The notes under the pieces: model-generated
Database searches by the model: none
Told to the model about the DNA's origin: nothing
Seen by the model: the letters and a program-made list of their open reading frames with translations, nothing else
Assembly: GCA_018894105.1 (NCBI GenBank)
Contig: CM032121.1
Location: 22,292,730-22,356,729 of the forward strand
Direction of reading: 5' to 3'
From: Jacaranda mimosifolia
Lineage: Eukaryota > Streptophyta > Magnoliopsida > Lamiales > Bignoniaceae
DNA length: 64,000 nt
Part shown: one piece after another, positions 22,585 to 34,351 of the stretch
Numbering within the stretch: position 1 is the first letter of the stretch
Layout of the letters: the number at the start of each line of letters is the position of its first letter
Program-made: the position numbers and the translations under genes

Positions 22585-23498
22585 AGATCATAAACACACC
22601 CAGAGTAGAATACTCACTCTAACAATGCATTGTCTTTGTTCCTCTTTCTATCCAGCACCAGCTTTGAAGGGTAGGATATTAATACTTTAGTTTCACTATG
22701 TTTAAATATTTTGCCGTGGCACTATTATGTGGTTTCACGTCTTCATTTCTAATAACTTATATACATCAATGGCAGTCCATAATTATTTGTGTCATCTACT
22801 ATTTTTAAAAGTTGTTGATAAAGTGAAGAACTTCTTCACAAAGTGCCTGTCACATTTGGCCATCAGTGAAGGCGATTTTTAACACAAATGATTTCCAAAT
22901 AAAGGAGCTATTGCAAATGGTGAAGCCATTGAATGATGAAGCAAAAGTTGGGGGCCCCTTTAATTTGATAGTCTAGGGATAGGAACTCGTCAAGCCAATA
23001 CTGTCACAATCTCTTCCTCATCCAGGTCTGACATAGCATGTGTTGTTAAGGAATCCAACTCCAGATCAGGGCACTACAAGACAAGAATATGCACCATGAG
23101 ACACGCAGCAATGAACATGGCGAAGATAATAATAGTGTGCAATCTACCATCGCATCACATGATAGATGGAATAGGAGTTTTAGAATTGGATGCTACAACC
23201 TAGTAGAATGGTGTTATCACTGCTTCTGTTTTGCTTGTCTATGTTAATTATGTGTGGATGGTATTTATAATATATGCATTATCTTAATCACTTTGATGAA
23301 CTAGGCATTGTACATTATGATCTTCTTTGGGATATGTTAATGTCACTTTTGCTGATGAATGGAACCATGGAATGGCATCCCCTTTCAATTATATTTATGA
23401 ACCCAGCTACTATCATCATTTTATTTAACTCACCATCATTTTATATGCATTGTTCATGGTAGCATGTCTTTGCCAAAGAAAAGCAAGGACATAGTTAA
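22585..23498 (+). other. Harbinger 3' part, no gene recognised
   Basis: No domain found. Weakly coding-like fragments (22850-23100) may be decayed exons. It ends at the GTTAA target site (23494-23498) of the solo LTR. Confidence 0.35.
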
Positions 23499-25716
23499 TA
23501 TTGGAATAGTGCCCAGCAAGCTAATTAGATTGACCTTGTAAACTATTTCATTGTAAGACAATCTTGATTGAATGATATTCATCATATGGCTATCTTCATC
23601 GTATGCTCTTCATTTACTTCACTGGCATTTGGATGAAGCCCTTAGATCACACAAGACTATAGGACTTGGTTTGGTGACCATGGAATAAGTCACACACGGT
23701 CGTGATCTTAAACCTTCCAAGTCATAAGATCTTAAGAGAACAAGGGCATCTAAGATTCGGATAGACTTGCACTAACGATGCATAATCCAAGAGTTGGATA
23801 TTATTCCGTTCCATGAGCAACTGTATGAGATACAGGTGCATGTTAGTGGGTGCTTGTTAGGGAACAAGGCACTGAAGACCCGCCTAGAGAATCTACTAGA
23901 TAGCCTAAGTGGCAAGTCGATAGTGGCAAGTTCTCCCGCTTACACTAGTGCATATCATTAGTCCTTTGACCTGAGGATCCATGGTAACCTTGTGTCCGGT
24001 CCTCATGCTTTGACTCTTCTTTGATCACTTAGCGGGTCTTCCGGGTTGAGATTGGGTATGAGTTACTTGGCATGGAGGTTTGTGAGATCCAAGATGGAAT
24101 CCGACTCCTCATCTTTGTGAAGAGCGAGTGCATCTCCTATGTTTTCTATAATGATCGATTCCAAGAAATCCTTGCGCAAGGTGATGTAACAATTTGGAAA
24201 GACGTTTCCAAAGATGAGGTCACAAAGGGAATTGAACATTAAGAATAGAAACATAGTATCGAGGCTATTAGGGAGCCGACTAATATCTTGCCCTAGGCCT
24301 CTTTCGGGAGATAGGAGACGAAAGTACCGTATTTGCATGGTACGCGTAATGCTAGAATGGTTCTTCAAGAGCATTCAGTTCAGCCAATTAGTTGGGCTCC
24401 ATGGGCTTGTGGTTGGACATCGACCATGGAGATTGGGTACTCTTCAATTAATGAGATTAATGGAATCGGGTCGCTTAGTTTAAAGGAGTTTAAACTAATG
24501 TGAATATATGATATTCCAAAAGTTACAAGGAGTTGTGAGTCCATGTCCAATGAATGGTAGAACCTAATGGGTCACACACAAAAGCCAATGACATGGTCAA
24601 TTGAAGGAAGTAGAGTTTTCTAAGAGTTAGAAAATTCATAACTGTTTTGGAGGAGGCAAAATTGTAGTCATTTTGACTTGATCAATTTAAATGTTAAATT
24701 GGTCAAATTAATTTAAGAGTTAAATTAAGATCAATTAATTAAGAGTTAATTGATTGATTTCACATGACTATCAATCGGTCAAAATTAATTTAAGGGTTAA
24801 ATTGACTTTGACTAGCTTAAATAGTTAAGCATTTTTTGACTTAAGAATTAAGTCAAATTATTATTGGTTAAATTAAAGTGTTTAATTTAATTGAGTTGGA
24901 GGATTATTTTTGGGAGAATAATTAAGTGAATGGTTCATTTAATGTGAATTGGAATTTAATTGCAAGACATATCATGAGATGAAATTTGTGCTTCAATTAA
25001 TATTCTTATTCACTAATTACTAGTTAGTGGGCACCTTGGCAAGGAAACTTGGCATCATCTCCTTGGGGATGTTCATGGACCACTCCTATATATAAATATA
25101 GAAATGTGGCCGGCCAAGAGTGAGTAAGAGCAAGTGTGTGCATGACTAGTGTGATTTCTCCCCACATTTTGTGTAGTGGGAATCTAATTTGTTAGCATCC
25201 CATTATTCTTTCCAACTTCCTCCTCCTCCTCCTTCCCAACCTTCCAACCCTCATTCTCTGCAGATACTCCAGCCATTCTATAGAGAACAGGCCATAGATT
25301 TGGTGTGTGGACTTTTACATTAGACGCAACCTAATTTGGTTCCTTTTGCTCTTGACTGGAGCAGTTTTCTGGCTGCCGGTTTTTGCTAGTTCTGGGAGGA
25401 CCTCTCGTGTTCTGATTGGGCTGAATTTTGAACTGAAGAATCTTCAAAGGGTTGAGGAGTTCCTGTAAAAATTTCAGCAAAAACGGAGGAGTCCATCCAA
25501 GGGAAAATCGGTGGTGATCCTGCTGCGCTGGTGAAGAGACAATTTGACGGTTTTCAAGAGTTTTCTCTTGCTCTTCGATTTTCTGTCATCACCCAGGTAT
25601 TTTTCCCTTTATAAATCTGAATTCCATGCATGTCACAATCTTGGGAGTGTTGTGTGGGCTAGTTTATTCAGTTTTATTTTTGAAATATCTGGATCCTAGT
25701 GCCACACATACCTTCA
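23499..25716 (+). mobile_element. solo copia LTR inside Harbinger
   Basis: 2218 bp. It begins TATTGGAATAGTGCCC (TG changed to TA) and ends CATACCTTCA. GTTAA stands on both sides (23494-23498 and 25717-25721): a perfect 5-bp target duplication with no internal region, the signature of LTR-LTR recombination. The TATA box is at 25089-25098. ORFs within it are chance. Confidence 0.93.
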
Positions 25717-26168
25717 GTTAACATTTCCAGGTTTATCCACATTTTAAGTACATTGCATCCACAGCAACAATTGAGAATTCCATTTATCAATTTTCACCAT
25801 GTCAAATGTAACAATGGCTGAAATTTTATGTGAATAAAAAATATGCTACAATATTATGTATAAAGTATATGCTCTAATTTTTTGTGACAAATATTAATCC
25901 ACTTACAATATTTTTCTCCCTAAATTACAACATAATCATAAAAAAATAAAAATATTTTACTTACAATTACTTCTACAACATCAAATCATACCATTTGGAA
26001 GTGCACATCTTTCCACACTATACAATATTTTTCTCGAAATAAATTTTCATTTTCAAACATATAAATTCCAAATTTTCATGCAACTCATCCAAATACATTT
26101 TTATTTTCACATCACATCACATGACTACTTTCACCAATTTGGAAATGGTGGAAACTGAAACTGAAATG
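25717..26168 (+). other. Harbinger 3' subterminal region
   Basis: AT-rich noncoding sequence from the solo LTR to the right terminus. No gene is seen. Confidence 0.5.
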
Positions 26169-26189
26169 AAAATAAAACCAAACAGACCC
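26169..26189 (-). repeat. Harbinger terminal inverted repeat, right
   Basis: Complement of GGGTCTGTTTGGTTTTATTTT. It is followed by TTA (26190-26192), matching the left flank. Confidence 0.88.
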
Positions 26190-26540
26190 TTAATGATACG
26201 GATAATTAAATTTATATGGGTAAATTAGTAAAAGAACTAAAAAAGGGAACAAAGGATCAAACTGATTAATTAAATAAAAAAAGGTTCAGAGCCAAAAAAT
26301 AATTAAGCCCATGAAGTGTAATAGAACTCTAACAGGCATAAGTCCATTAGGAAAAAAAACTATAAATACTAAACTCTAAAGAGAACTTGGGCATAAGAAA
26401 TCATTCATAAAGAATCACGAAACTACAAGAGCATTGTTAAAAATTTCTTTGAGGGCATTGCAGAGAAAATGAGCCGACACACTATACTGTCTATTGAAAA
26501 GGATTTCACTCCATTTCTGTGCAGCATGAGATATATATTA
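26190..26540 (+). repeat. gypsy G1 LTR-like end, continued
   Basis: This continues the G1 sequence interrupted at 16148. It aligns by eye with 60830-61170: both have 'aaactataaatact'-like text followed by 'aagagaacttgggcataag' and a closing block 'ggatttcactccatttct'. A TATAAATA-like box is at 26361. Similarity stops near 26525-26540, which may be the LTR boundary. Confidence 0.6.
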
Positions 26541-26938
26541 TATTATTTAAACTTAATAAAATTATTATTCTCTCTAAAATCCAAATATGGTGTTTGTGTT
26601 AGTTCATATCAACATCAACTACTATCCAAATATATGTTTCTCTCTTTTAATATCTAGATGTAACATATTTGGCAGCTTATCCATCTCTTCTTGCAATGTG
26701 CCGCAAAATTTTCAAACTTAATGGTTTCAATGTTGAAGCTAGCACCCTCTTTTTATTACCTTTTATTGATTACTAATTAATAATGCAGTATTTAGGAGTG
26801 TGAAGTTTATGGGAGATCGTGTTGGTTAAGGTCGAACCAAGCTCTAAAGGAGAGTATATTTAAATTAATAAAGCACAAGTCGAACTTGTAGGCACTGGAA
26901 AGCATGTCAGGCCTATTGAGGCGACCCCAAATTAAAAT
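26541..26938. other. intergenic, nothing recognised
   Basis: AT-rich sequence. Short ORFs are not supported by any domain or composition. Confidence 0.4.
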
Positions 26939-27624
26939 TAGGGATGGCAATGGGAGGATTGGATTTGGATCACATGTTCCCATCCCCACTTTTCCAATTA
27001 GTCTCTATAACCTCCTCCATATCCGACGAAGAGGAGAATTTCATACTCATCTTCATATCCAATCAATGCGAGGATTTTTATGGGTATTCTCTATTCCCAT
27101 TTCTCATTCCATTTTTTAAAATTGATAAAATAAAAATACATAATTAATTCAAAGCTCAAATTATAAAGTTAATCAAAATAAACAAAATCCAAAGTCAACA
27201 AAAGTAACATAAGATTAACCTAAATAAATACAATTCAAAGATTAAAAAAAAATTAAACAAACTATAATGACAATAAAATGAATTCACAAAGAGTTACATT
27301 CATTCCTTTGTTCACCCTCTGCATTATCATTAATCTAAATCATACAAGTTTAAATCATCCACCATGCTTCCAAGTTAACAAATTAAACAAATAATAAATA
27401 AATAAATAAATAACGTAATTTTAAAAAATTTACATAAAAAATTAACATCTACTAGGGTGGATATGGAGTAGGGAAAGAGCTATATCGTACCGAGCTTCAC
27501 CTTCTCATGCTCCAAGTGATTATTCTTGATACCTACCTCTATACCCAGTCAACAGCTAAAATCTCCAAACAAATTAGGTTGAAGGGCGAATACCCATGGA
27601 TAACATGTTGAATTGCCATTCTTA
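26939..27624. mobile_element. hAT-like MITE
   Basis: The left end TAGGGATGGCAATGGG and the complement of the right end TAAGAATGGCAATTCA match at 9 of the first 12 bases, a well-known plant hAT terminus type. Eight-base flanks (26931-26938 ATTAAAAT; 27625-27632 GTTAAAAC) agree at six positions, the size expected for hAT. At 686 bp with no transposase it is nonautonomous. An (ATAA)n microsatellite lies at 27391-27412. The overlapping ORFs at 26904-27147 are chance readings. Confidence 0.68.
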
Positions 27625-28745
27625 GTTAAAACCCCCTAATGCATAGGTTAGGTCAAGCAATCAATTAGAGGTAAAGAAAAGAAGGGAATTGTTGGCACTT
27701 TGAAGTTTTAAAAACATGTCAATAGCATTTGAAGCCAAACAATTATAGTGGGCGGAAATTAGCTAAAGTGGGGTCGAAAAGACTAGATTATCCTTATAAA
27801 AATTACTACCCTTATTTAGGTCATAAAATCACTTTAGGTCATTTGTTCACCAATAACTAGTAGGCTATATAGTTGTCTAGTAGGTTAGGTAGTTGGTTGG
27901 CGACAATAAATGCAAATAATATATTTAAAAATTAATTTTAAATTTTAGAAATATTTTGTTGAACAATACAAAGATATAATACTATGTTTGGCAATTAACA
28001 TCAAATTAACTTGAATAATTAGTCAGATAATTTGGTAAAAAATTAATAATTATTTTGTTAATTTGATTAATATTTTATAATTAAGGCATTTAAGAAATTA
28101 GTAAATATTGTATTTAATTTGTTATAGTGGCATATTTAATTAATTTAACACTTACTATACATAAATATTTAAAAGAAAATTAACAAGTTGTTTATTTTTC
28201 ATATATATAAATATTTTAATTACACTAATTATTTCATGTATTAAATTTAATCCCATAAGTATTTTTAATATATTCATTTCCAAAATTAAATCATATATTT
28301 TTTAAACATTGATGGTAACTTTAAAAAAATATCAATATAATTAATTAGCTACACATTATTTTCTTACAATCATACACCAAGCATTATAAATATATGTACA
28401 TACATAAAGCAATCACCCATACATAAACATACATAAATAAAGTATATAAACAATATTTTTACAAATTCAATAAAAAAGTGACTAATTTGACATCTACAAT
28501 AAAATTTGTCTCCCCAAAGCACTTCCAAACAAATAATTTCATTCCCAAACTATTTTCCACCTTCTCCCAAAGCAATAATAAATACTTGGCACATTCTCCT
28601 ATTTTCATGCCAAAACACTCTCCTCAATTTTTCTTTTTCCAAGTTCACCCAAAAATAGAATAAACAAAGGCTAAGTTCCTTCACTCATGAGCAGAACAAG
28701 AGGAGAAAGGCATTCCACAGGCAAGCTTGCCCCGCAATTTTGTTT
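27625..28745. other. intergenic, AT-rich, nothing recognised
   Basis: Very AT-rich (27900-28480), then a C-rich stretch (28480-28660) whose 61-codon ORF shows no domain. Words like 'atgtttggcaatta' (27985) and 'catgccaaaaca' (28607) could be ends of an old MITE, but I could not pair them. Confidence 0.35.
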
Positions 28746-29105
28746 TGTTGCATGTGAAGAGTTACAAGCTAATGAAATATGATATCTTAATTTATTGGGA
28801 TTAGTATTCTAGTTTAATTAGGGTTTAATTTGATTTTTAGAGATGAAGTTTGACTATGACTCTTTTGATTCTTAGCTCATGTTATTTGCTCTTCTGAATA
28901 GATGTGAATGTTCCTTGATTATGCTGAACAATACTTAAGTGAAACTCATTGTGACACATTGTAATCTCTCAGTTGTACCTTTTTTAGACTAGTAATCAAA
29001 TCCTACCACTTATGGCTCATGGATATAGCCTAGGATTAGGTAAACCACGTAAATCATTTTGTTGCTTATTTTATGCTTTAAGTTTATGGTGCCATTTTCA
29101 TAACA
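28746..29105 (+). repeat. 5' LTR of short copia-type element
   Basis: Begins TGTTGCATG and ends CATAACA just before the primer binding site. It includes 'aaccacgtaaatc', a phrase typical of some plant copia LTR ends. Confidence 0.75.
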
Positions 29106-29767
29106 TGGTATTAGAGCTTAGGATGATTGTTTGTTAATCCTACGGGTGATTTTCTTAAATATTAATTAAGATGTTTGATTAGAAGACCTTTTTTTTGGGA
29201 GAACGGGGATGGTTATCTTAGCAATGATGTAGAAGATATCCTATTGAACAAAAATGATACTCGCAAACTGGTCCGATGAGAAAGTCATTATGAAGATGGT
29301 TGTGCAGCTTCAGTAACCTGCAAATTGGTCTAATGATAAAGCATGAAAATTATTTTATTGATCCAATTTCACCTTTTGGGTTGTAGCACTTTATGAGTTT
29401 GTTTGAAAGGTAGAGGACATTCTGAAAGACGAGTTTCATAAGCATATAGTGGACTAGACATGCCACATATTATAGTATAGTCATCAATCTATGAGTTATC
29501 CTGAAAAAGAACATTAACATGTTATTAAATAGATTTTGAATTATATAAAGGATAATGCAAATGTGGAGTTTTTATGCGATAGTTTGAAGAGCTCATTTGA
29601 AGTTGGAGTTGTCAGAGTGGTGGTTGTTGAAGACAATCTTGCCAAGGTGATGATGGAGATTATTTTATCTAAGGGTCTTTTTGGAGAAGTGGGAAATAGT
29701 TTACTAGGTTACATTTCTTGTTGAAGTCTTGTCTTGTAACTTGCACTTTTAGATTAAGTATGAGATT

Positions 29768-30131
29768 TGTTATATTGCGTCTCAAAAGTCATAGGCCAAT
29801 AGGATATAGTATGCTAATTTATTAGGATTAGTATTCTAGTTTAGTTAGGAATTTATTTGATTTTTGGACGTCAAGTTTGACTAGAATTCTATATTGATTC
29901 TTATCCCCTTTAATCACTTCTATAAATAGAAGTATTCCTTGATTATTTAGAACAATACTTTAGTTAAAGTCATGGAAACACCTTCTAATCTCTCATTTCT
30001 ACCTTTTCCATATTAGTAATAAAAATCACGCTACCTATAATCCATAGATTTAACCTAAATTTAAGTGAAACACATAAATTCTTGTACTTTTTATTTTATA
30101 TTCTCAATTTCATGGAGTCAATTTTATAACA
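29768..30131 (+). repeat. 3' LTR of short copia-type element
   Basis: Collinear with 28746-29105 and visibly diverged. It begins TGTTATATTGCG and ends ATAACA. A 'ctataaataga' TATA-like box lies near 29931. Confidence 0.72.
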
Positions 30132-30835
30132 ATTCTCAATTTGAGAATACAATATGTAACAGACTTTTGAGAAAAATTGAAGACGGGGATATATAAAATA
30201 GTTACCACATCCTCTAAAAATTATTAGTAATGTTAAATTCTATTTTGTTGGTGATATTGTGTGGAAATGAAATTGGAGTCTTTTCATAAATCAATAAGTG
30301 TTAGGTTTCTTTCTTGGAACGTTCTTGCATAAAGTTAAAGCTCAAGTTAGGAAAATGATTATTTATATGTCATTCTGGCTTTCAAAGTTGGTTTTTACAA
30401 TAGTTAAGTCCTTGGTAGGCTTTGAGCCTAATTAAGTTAGGGAACCCATATGGAGTAGGCTTAATTTGGTAGGCTCAATTGCTCCTTTTTCATTTAATTA
30501 ATTTGGCCTCATATTAAATTTGTACTTTTATGTCTTATGGTCTTAATTTTGCATATCATCTAGTCCCCTACTTTCAACCTTTCTTTATAACCATTCATTT
30601 TAACTTTACCTTGCTGTAGTTTAATCTTAATTAGTTTGTTGACTAACTAAAATTATTTAAGTAACAAATTAATTAATAATTTTTTATTTCTCTTAATTCT
30701 AAGTGGTTGCATTTTGCTTGTAACTCGCGCTCTTTGCGAGCCAAACTTACATTCTCCACGAGCTTTAACTATATTGTTTCCTTCACCCCTTGGATGTATT
30801 TCACCACCAATAATGAAAGGAGTTGTTAGCATTAT
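30132..30835. other. intergenic, nothing recognised
   Basis: AT-rich sequence without supported genes. The boundary with the repeat-rich G3 segment is not sharp. Confidence 0.35.
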
Positions 30836-31985
30836 TTCCCCTGAGATCCCTGGCAGAGCTTTGCCCTTCGCGAATAACTTAGACTTTTTATAAAGCTTGG
30901 CACTTCAAGGGATCACCTAGGATCCCTGGTGAAACTTTACATTCCTTGAATTACTTAGGTGGAGCTTTATGCGCCTAGATCACTTGGGATCTCTAACAAA
31001 CCTTTACGCTTTGGGCCTAACTTAACTTTTTTTTCTAAAGTTTGATGCTTCAGAGATCACCTTAGATCTCTGCCAAAGCGTAGGCTTTTTTCTAAAACTC
31101 TATGCTCCAGACACTCCATGAGATCCTTTGTAGAGCTTTGCACTCCACAAATAACTCCGAATTTCTCAAGGACTCAGCAGATGCTTAGGATCTTTGGTAG
31201 AGCTTGTGTTTAGTGAATGTCTTGGAATTGTCACAAAGATTTATACTTTGCAATTAACTTAAAGTAACTCTACGTGTTGACTTATCTTGAGGTTTCTTTG
31301 ACGAGAAATGAGAGAAAGACTAGTGCAAGTAGCACATAGAAGTTTAGTGTATGGCAATAAGAGTAGATAAGAGACTGTCATTCAGCATCAGTCATCAAAA
31401 AGTCAATCGGAATAAGGTTGCCACCCTTGGGCAATTGGGATTGAAAGGTACCATTGGGTTGCTAAGATTGGAGGGTACTCATTGGGGCATCCACTTGCTA
31501 GGTGCAGTCATTTGAGTAGTGCTCCAGCAGCTATTTAAAGTCTCTGCTTTGAAAATAGCTTAGAATTTTTTATGGAGCTTCATGCTCAAGAGATTACTTA
31601 TGATCTTTTAGCAGAGCTTTGCGCTATATGACTGACTAAGGATTTTCTTGTGGAGCTTCACATGATAAAGGTCATGTTAGATTCCTGCCAGAGCTTTGCA
31701 CTCAGTGAATGGCTTAGAATTTCTCCTCCAACTCTATGTTCTAGATATCCCTTAGGATCTTTGGTGTAGCTTTTCACTCTATGAATGATTTAAAATTTCT
31801 TCATTGGGCTTTTATGTACCAAGATCCCTTATGTTCACTGGTCGAGCTTTGCACTCAATGAATGACTAAGAATTTTTTTTGTAGAGCTTTATGCTCCAGA
31901 GATCCCTTAGGATCGCTAGCGGAGCAGAGCATTTAGTGAATGCTTTAGAATTTTTTTCTTAGAGTTTTATGCTCCTGAGTTCCCT
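30836..31985 (+). repeat. tandem repeat array 1, ~70-80 bp units (G3)
   Basis: About twelve imperfect units built on 'gatcccttaggatctctgg', then CAGAGCTTTGCACTC, 'gaatgacttagaatttc' and TGGAGCTTTATGCTCC. Unit starts recur near 30850, 30918, 30978, 31055, 31120, 31185, 31590, 31670, 31745, 31820, 31895 and 31975. A segment at 31260-31520 interrupts the array. No coding frame is kept. Confidence 0.82.
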
Positions 31986-32029
31986 AAAAATTTCATACGA
32001 GATTAAGTTGTTCTGATAGCCCCCTTAGG

Positions 32030-32480
32030 GTCTCTCATGGGAAATTATTCTAGAAGCCTTTTGTGGTCTCTAGCATAGATGCCATTCTAGGTACCCCTTG
32101 GGATCTCTAACTAAATTCCATCATTTCACGCATCTTTTAGGGTCTCCCATACAAATGTCTCTCCATGAGCTAATTAAGGTGTTATCGCGGCAATGTTGTT
32201 CCATGATGGACCATCTTAGGGTCTTCTTTGAATATGTGGTTCCATGGAGAGAGCCTTTTGGGATCTCCTCTAGATATATATTACCGCAAGCTCCTTAGGA
32301 TCATAGTGGAGCTATCTTTCCATGTGGCCCTTAGAGTATTATATCGCAGATATTTTCTGTGAGCCCTCTTGAGGATCTTACAACAGAATTTTCTAATTCT
32401 CAAAGAATGAGGAGCAAGTAAATTGATTTCTATGTGCTTGTCGAAGCGGGCCCTAAGAGCATGGCAGAGATCAGTTGTTG
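32030..32480 (+). repeat. tandem repeat array 2 (G3)
   Basis: Units carry 'ccccttgggatctc' or 'cttttagggtctcc' followed by TCCATG/CCATGA words, spaced about 50-65 bp. It is related in its core to arrays 1 and 3. The ORF at 32098-32298 reads through it without a domain. Confidence 0.65.
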
Positions 32481-32914
32481 CAACCCCACATGAGGCTGAG
32501 TAAAAGTTAGACTAGGACCTTTTTTTTTAAATTGAGGCCTATTTGCTTTTGTATTTCTCTAGTAGTATTTTAGTTATATATTTCTATTTGATGGCCAAGT
32601 TTAAAGCAAACATCATTTGCCATTTGCATACTCTGATTCTATTAGACTTTATTCTTTTTTTATGGACACTTAAACAGTCTTTGTGCTCTTTCACACTTAG
32701 TTATTTGGATAATTGCATGACACATGATTTTCTTGATCTTGTTACCCTATTCATGCCTTATTATGCTTTTGCATTTTCTCGAGTTTCCTCATGACATGGT
32801 TATTTTCTCTCTCTTTGTTTTTTTTTTTTTTTTTTTGTTCTTATTCGGACTTTACTGTAAGAAAACTTGTCTACAAGTCCTCTTAGAAGTCTCAGAACAA
32901 ACTTGGTTTTGACA
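32481..32914. other. T-rich spacer with poly(T) run
   Basis: No gene is supported. A run of 19 T lies at 32818-32836. ORFs at 32543-32912 are hydrophobic because of the T-rich composition. Confidence 0.4.
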
Positions 32915-33715
32915 AGCGTCATTGGGGGTCTTGTGGCATTATGTTACTTCTATGTGCCCCATAGGAGTCTTGTTGTGTGTCCTCGGGTTCTATAGCAATC
33001 TTTGTTGGTTTGTCACATATCCCCATTGGGGTCTTATAGTGAATTTCATTTATTTGTTGCCCACTCCTTTGGGGGTCTTATAATGGTCTTTGTTTGTTTG
33101 CCACATGCCCATTAGGGATCTTGTAGTGGTCTTTGTTTGTTAACCCATGCACCTGGAGTCTTACTACAGTGCACTCTAAAGGTCATAATTTAAGTTGTCA
33201 TTTTGTGCACATAGGATCTTACCATATTGTGCGCCCAAAATCTTATTGTTAAACCACTGCTCCATGCACTAGGTCTTACCATAATGTGCCCCTAGTGTTT
33301 TAGCGCACCCCTTTGCTCTAAGTGCCTAAGATCTTACGACAGAGCACGCGTAGGATCTTATTGAAAGTCAGTATTCTACGCCTATGATCTTACAGCAGAA
33401 CGTGCCTATCATTTTATCACTAGAATGTTGTTTCATAATAAGGTCTAACCACAAAATGTGCTTAGAATCTTACAATTATCATCATTCTTAAGTGCCGCTT
33501 TGGGGGTCTTGTAGTAATATTGTTCTACTTCATAGAGGAAGCCTCTTGGGGTTTCCTGCAATTCCAAATGGGAAGCCCTTTAGGGTCTCCCACAGAGATG
33601 TTCTATAGAAGAAGCCCCAGCCCCCTAAGATATCTCATGGAGATGTTATGTAGAGAGAGCCCCTTGGGATCATCTGCAAATTGTTGCTCAGCTCATGTAA
33701 TGTTTGCCTTGTGAG
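32915..33715 (+). repeat. tandem repeat array 3, ~55-65 bp units (G3)
   Basis: A first part repeats 'tgggggtcttgtagtggtct' plus TTGTTTGTTTGCCAC and 'ccccatt' (32915-33140). A middle part repeats 'aggatcttaccacag' with 'cgccta' (33140-33480). The last part repeats 'cccttggggtctcc' with 'gagatgttatgtagag' (33490-33715). The Ser/Pro-rich ORF at 33520-33714 is a reading of the repeat. Confidence 0.75.
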
Positions 33716-34350
33716 AGGTTTACCAACAATAAATAAAAGTAAGTATTAGAAAGAAATTAAATATCTCATTGAATTTGAAATGACAGTTGCTATCTTCCAA
33801 CTTAGGACGGGTTGTATTCAAAAAAAAAAAAAAAGGCTAATCTAAAGCTGTCATGAACCAAATTCAACGTTTAGAGAGGATCTTGGCTAACGAATAAACA
33901 AACTTCTCAAAGGATGCATTTCTTTATATCAGGGACATTCCTAATTCGGGGCGTCCCATTCCATTTTATGTTATGCAGCCTATATATTCATGTGCTCGTG
34001 ATCTCTATCCTTCTAAGGGTTCCTTCCTATCCTACATCTAGCTTTATAATAGATCACTTAGTTATGGTTTTTCTCTTTGCTATGCCCCCATCTTGGAGAC
34101 ATCTCAAGTGCAATAGGGTATTGTGTGCTTCGACCTTTCGATTTTGCGCACCCCCTTTTGGGTATGCGTTATTTTGCTCAACTCTTGAAGTGCTTTCGAG
34201 TTTGTCTCTTATTTTTGCAAACTCTGGGAATCTCCACAATCCTTCGGCTACCTATTATCTTTATGCCGATGACCAAGCAGAGTGGCGTCTTTTCCAAAAA
34301 AAGTTCCAAAGGTAGTTTAGGTGCCCTTAAATATGGTTAGCATGTAAAGG
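33716..34350. other. G3 spacer, no gene supported
   Basis: Includes a run of 15 A at 33820-33834. The 133-codon plus ORF (33914-34315) is the longest here, but its composition follows the T-rich DNA, it has no domain, and other frames across it are open too. Confidence 0.4.
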
Positions 34351-34351
34351 C

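Larger units (their letters stand above)
16151..26189 (+). mobile_element. PIF/Harbinger DNA transposon with cargo
   Basis: Ten kb, or about 7.8 kb without the solo LTR nested in it. The left end GGGCCTATTTCGTTTCATTTT and the complement of the right end GGGTCTGTTTGGTTTTATTTT match at 17 of 21 positions, a typical Harbinger terminus, and both are flanked by TTA. In order it holds a leader, a Myb/SANT-like ORF1 relic, 147-bp tandem repeats, a DDE transposase relic, a GRF zinc-finger relic and an unknown short ORF. It is inserted in the LTR-like part of gypsy G1. All genes carry defects, so it is probably not autonomous now. Confidence 0.92.
28746..30131 (+). mobile_element. short Ty1/copia-type LTR element (TRIM-like or deleted)
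   Basis: Two LTRs of about 360 bp (28746-29105 and 29768-30131) share 'atttattgggattagtattc', 'tttgatttttag' and 'ccttgatta' blocks in the same order. Right after the first LTR, TGGTATTAGAGC (29106-29117) is a one-base variant of the initiator-Met primer site. The second is preceded by a purine-rich AAGTATGAGAT. Only about 660 bp lies between them, with no recognisable gag or pol; the 62-codon ORF at 29536-29724 has no domain. No convincing target duplication is seen. Confidence 0.8.

Noticed and set aside
27985..28660. Possible MITE from 'tgtttggca' to 'tgccaaaaca'
   Set aside because: The end similarity is short and no target duplication was found.
30836..33715. Regular repeats resembling a CRISPR-like layout
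   Set aside because: Units are imperfect, contiguous and without constant repeat/unique spacer structure; this is a plant genome with ordinary tandem repeats.
34270..34310. Possible gypsy primer binding site (tggcgtcttttcc)
   Set aside because: Only loosely like the TGGCGCC type, and no LTR end could be confirmed next to it.
33914..34315. 133-codon open frame on the plus strand
   Set aside because: No domain, composition follows T-rich DNA, overlapping frames are open as well, and it sits in a repeat-rich gypsy relic.
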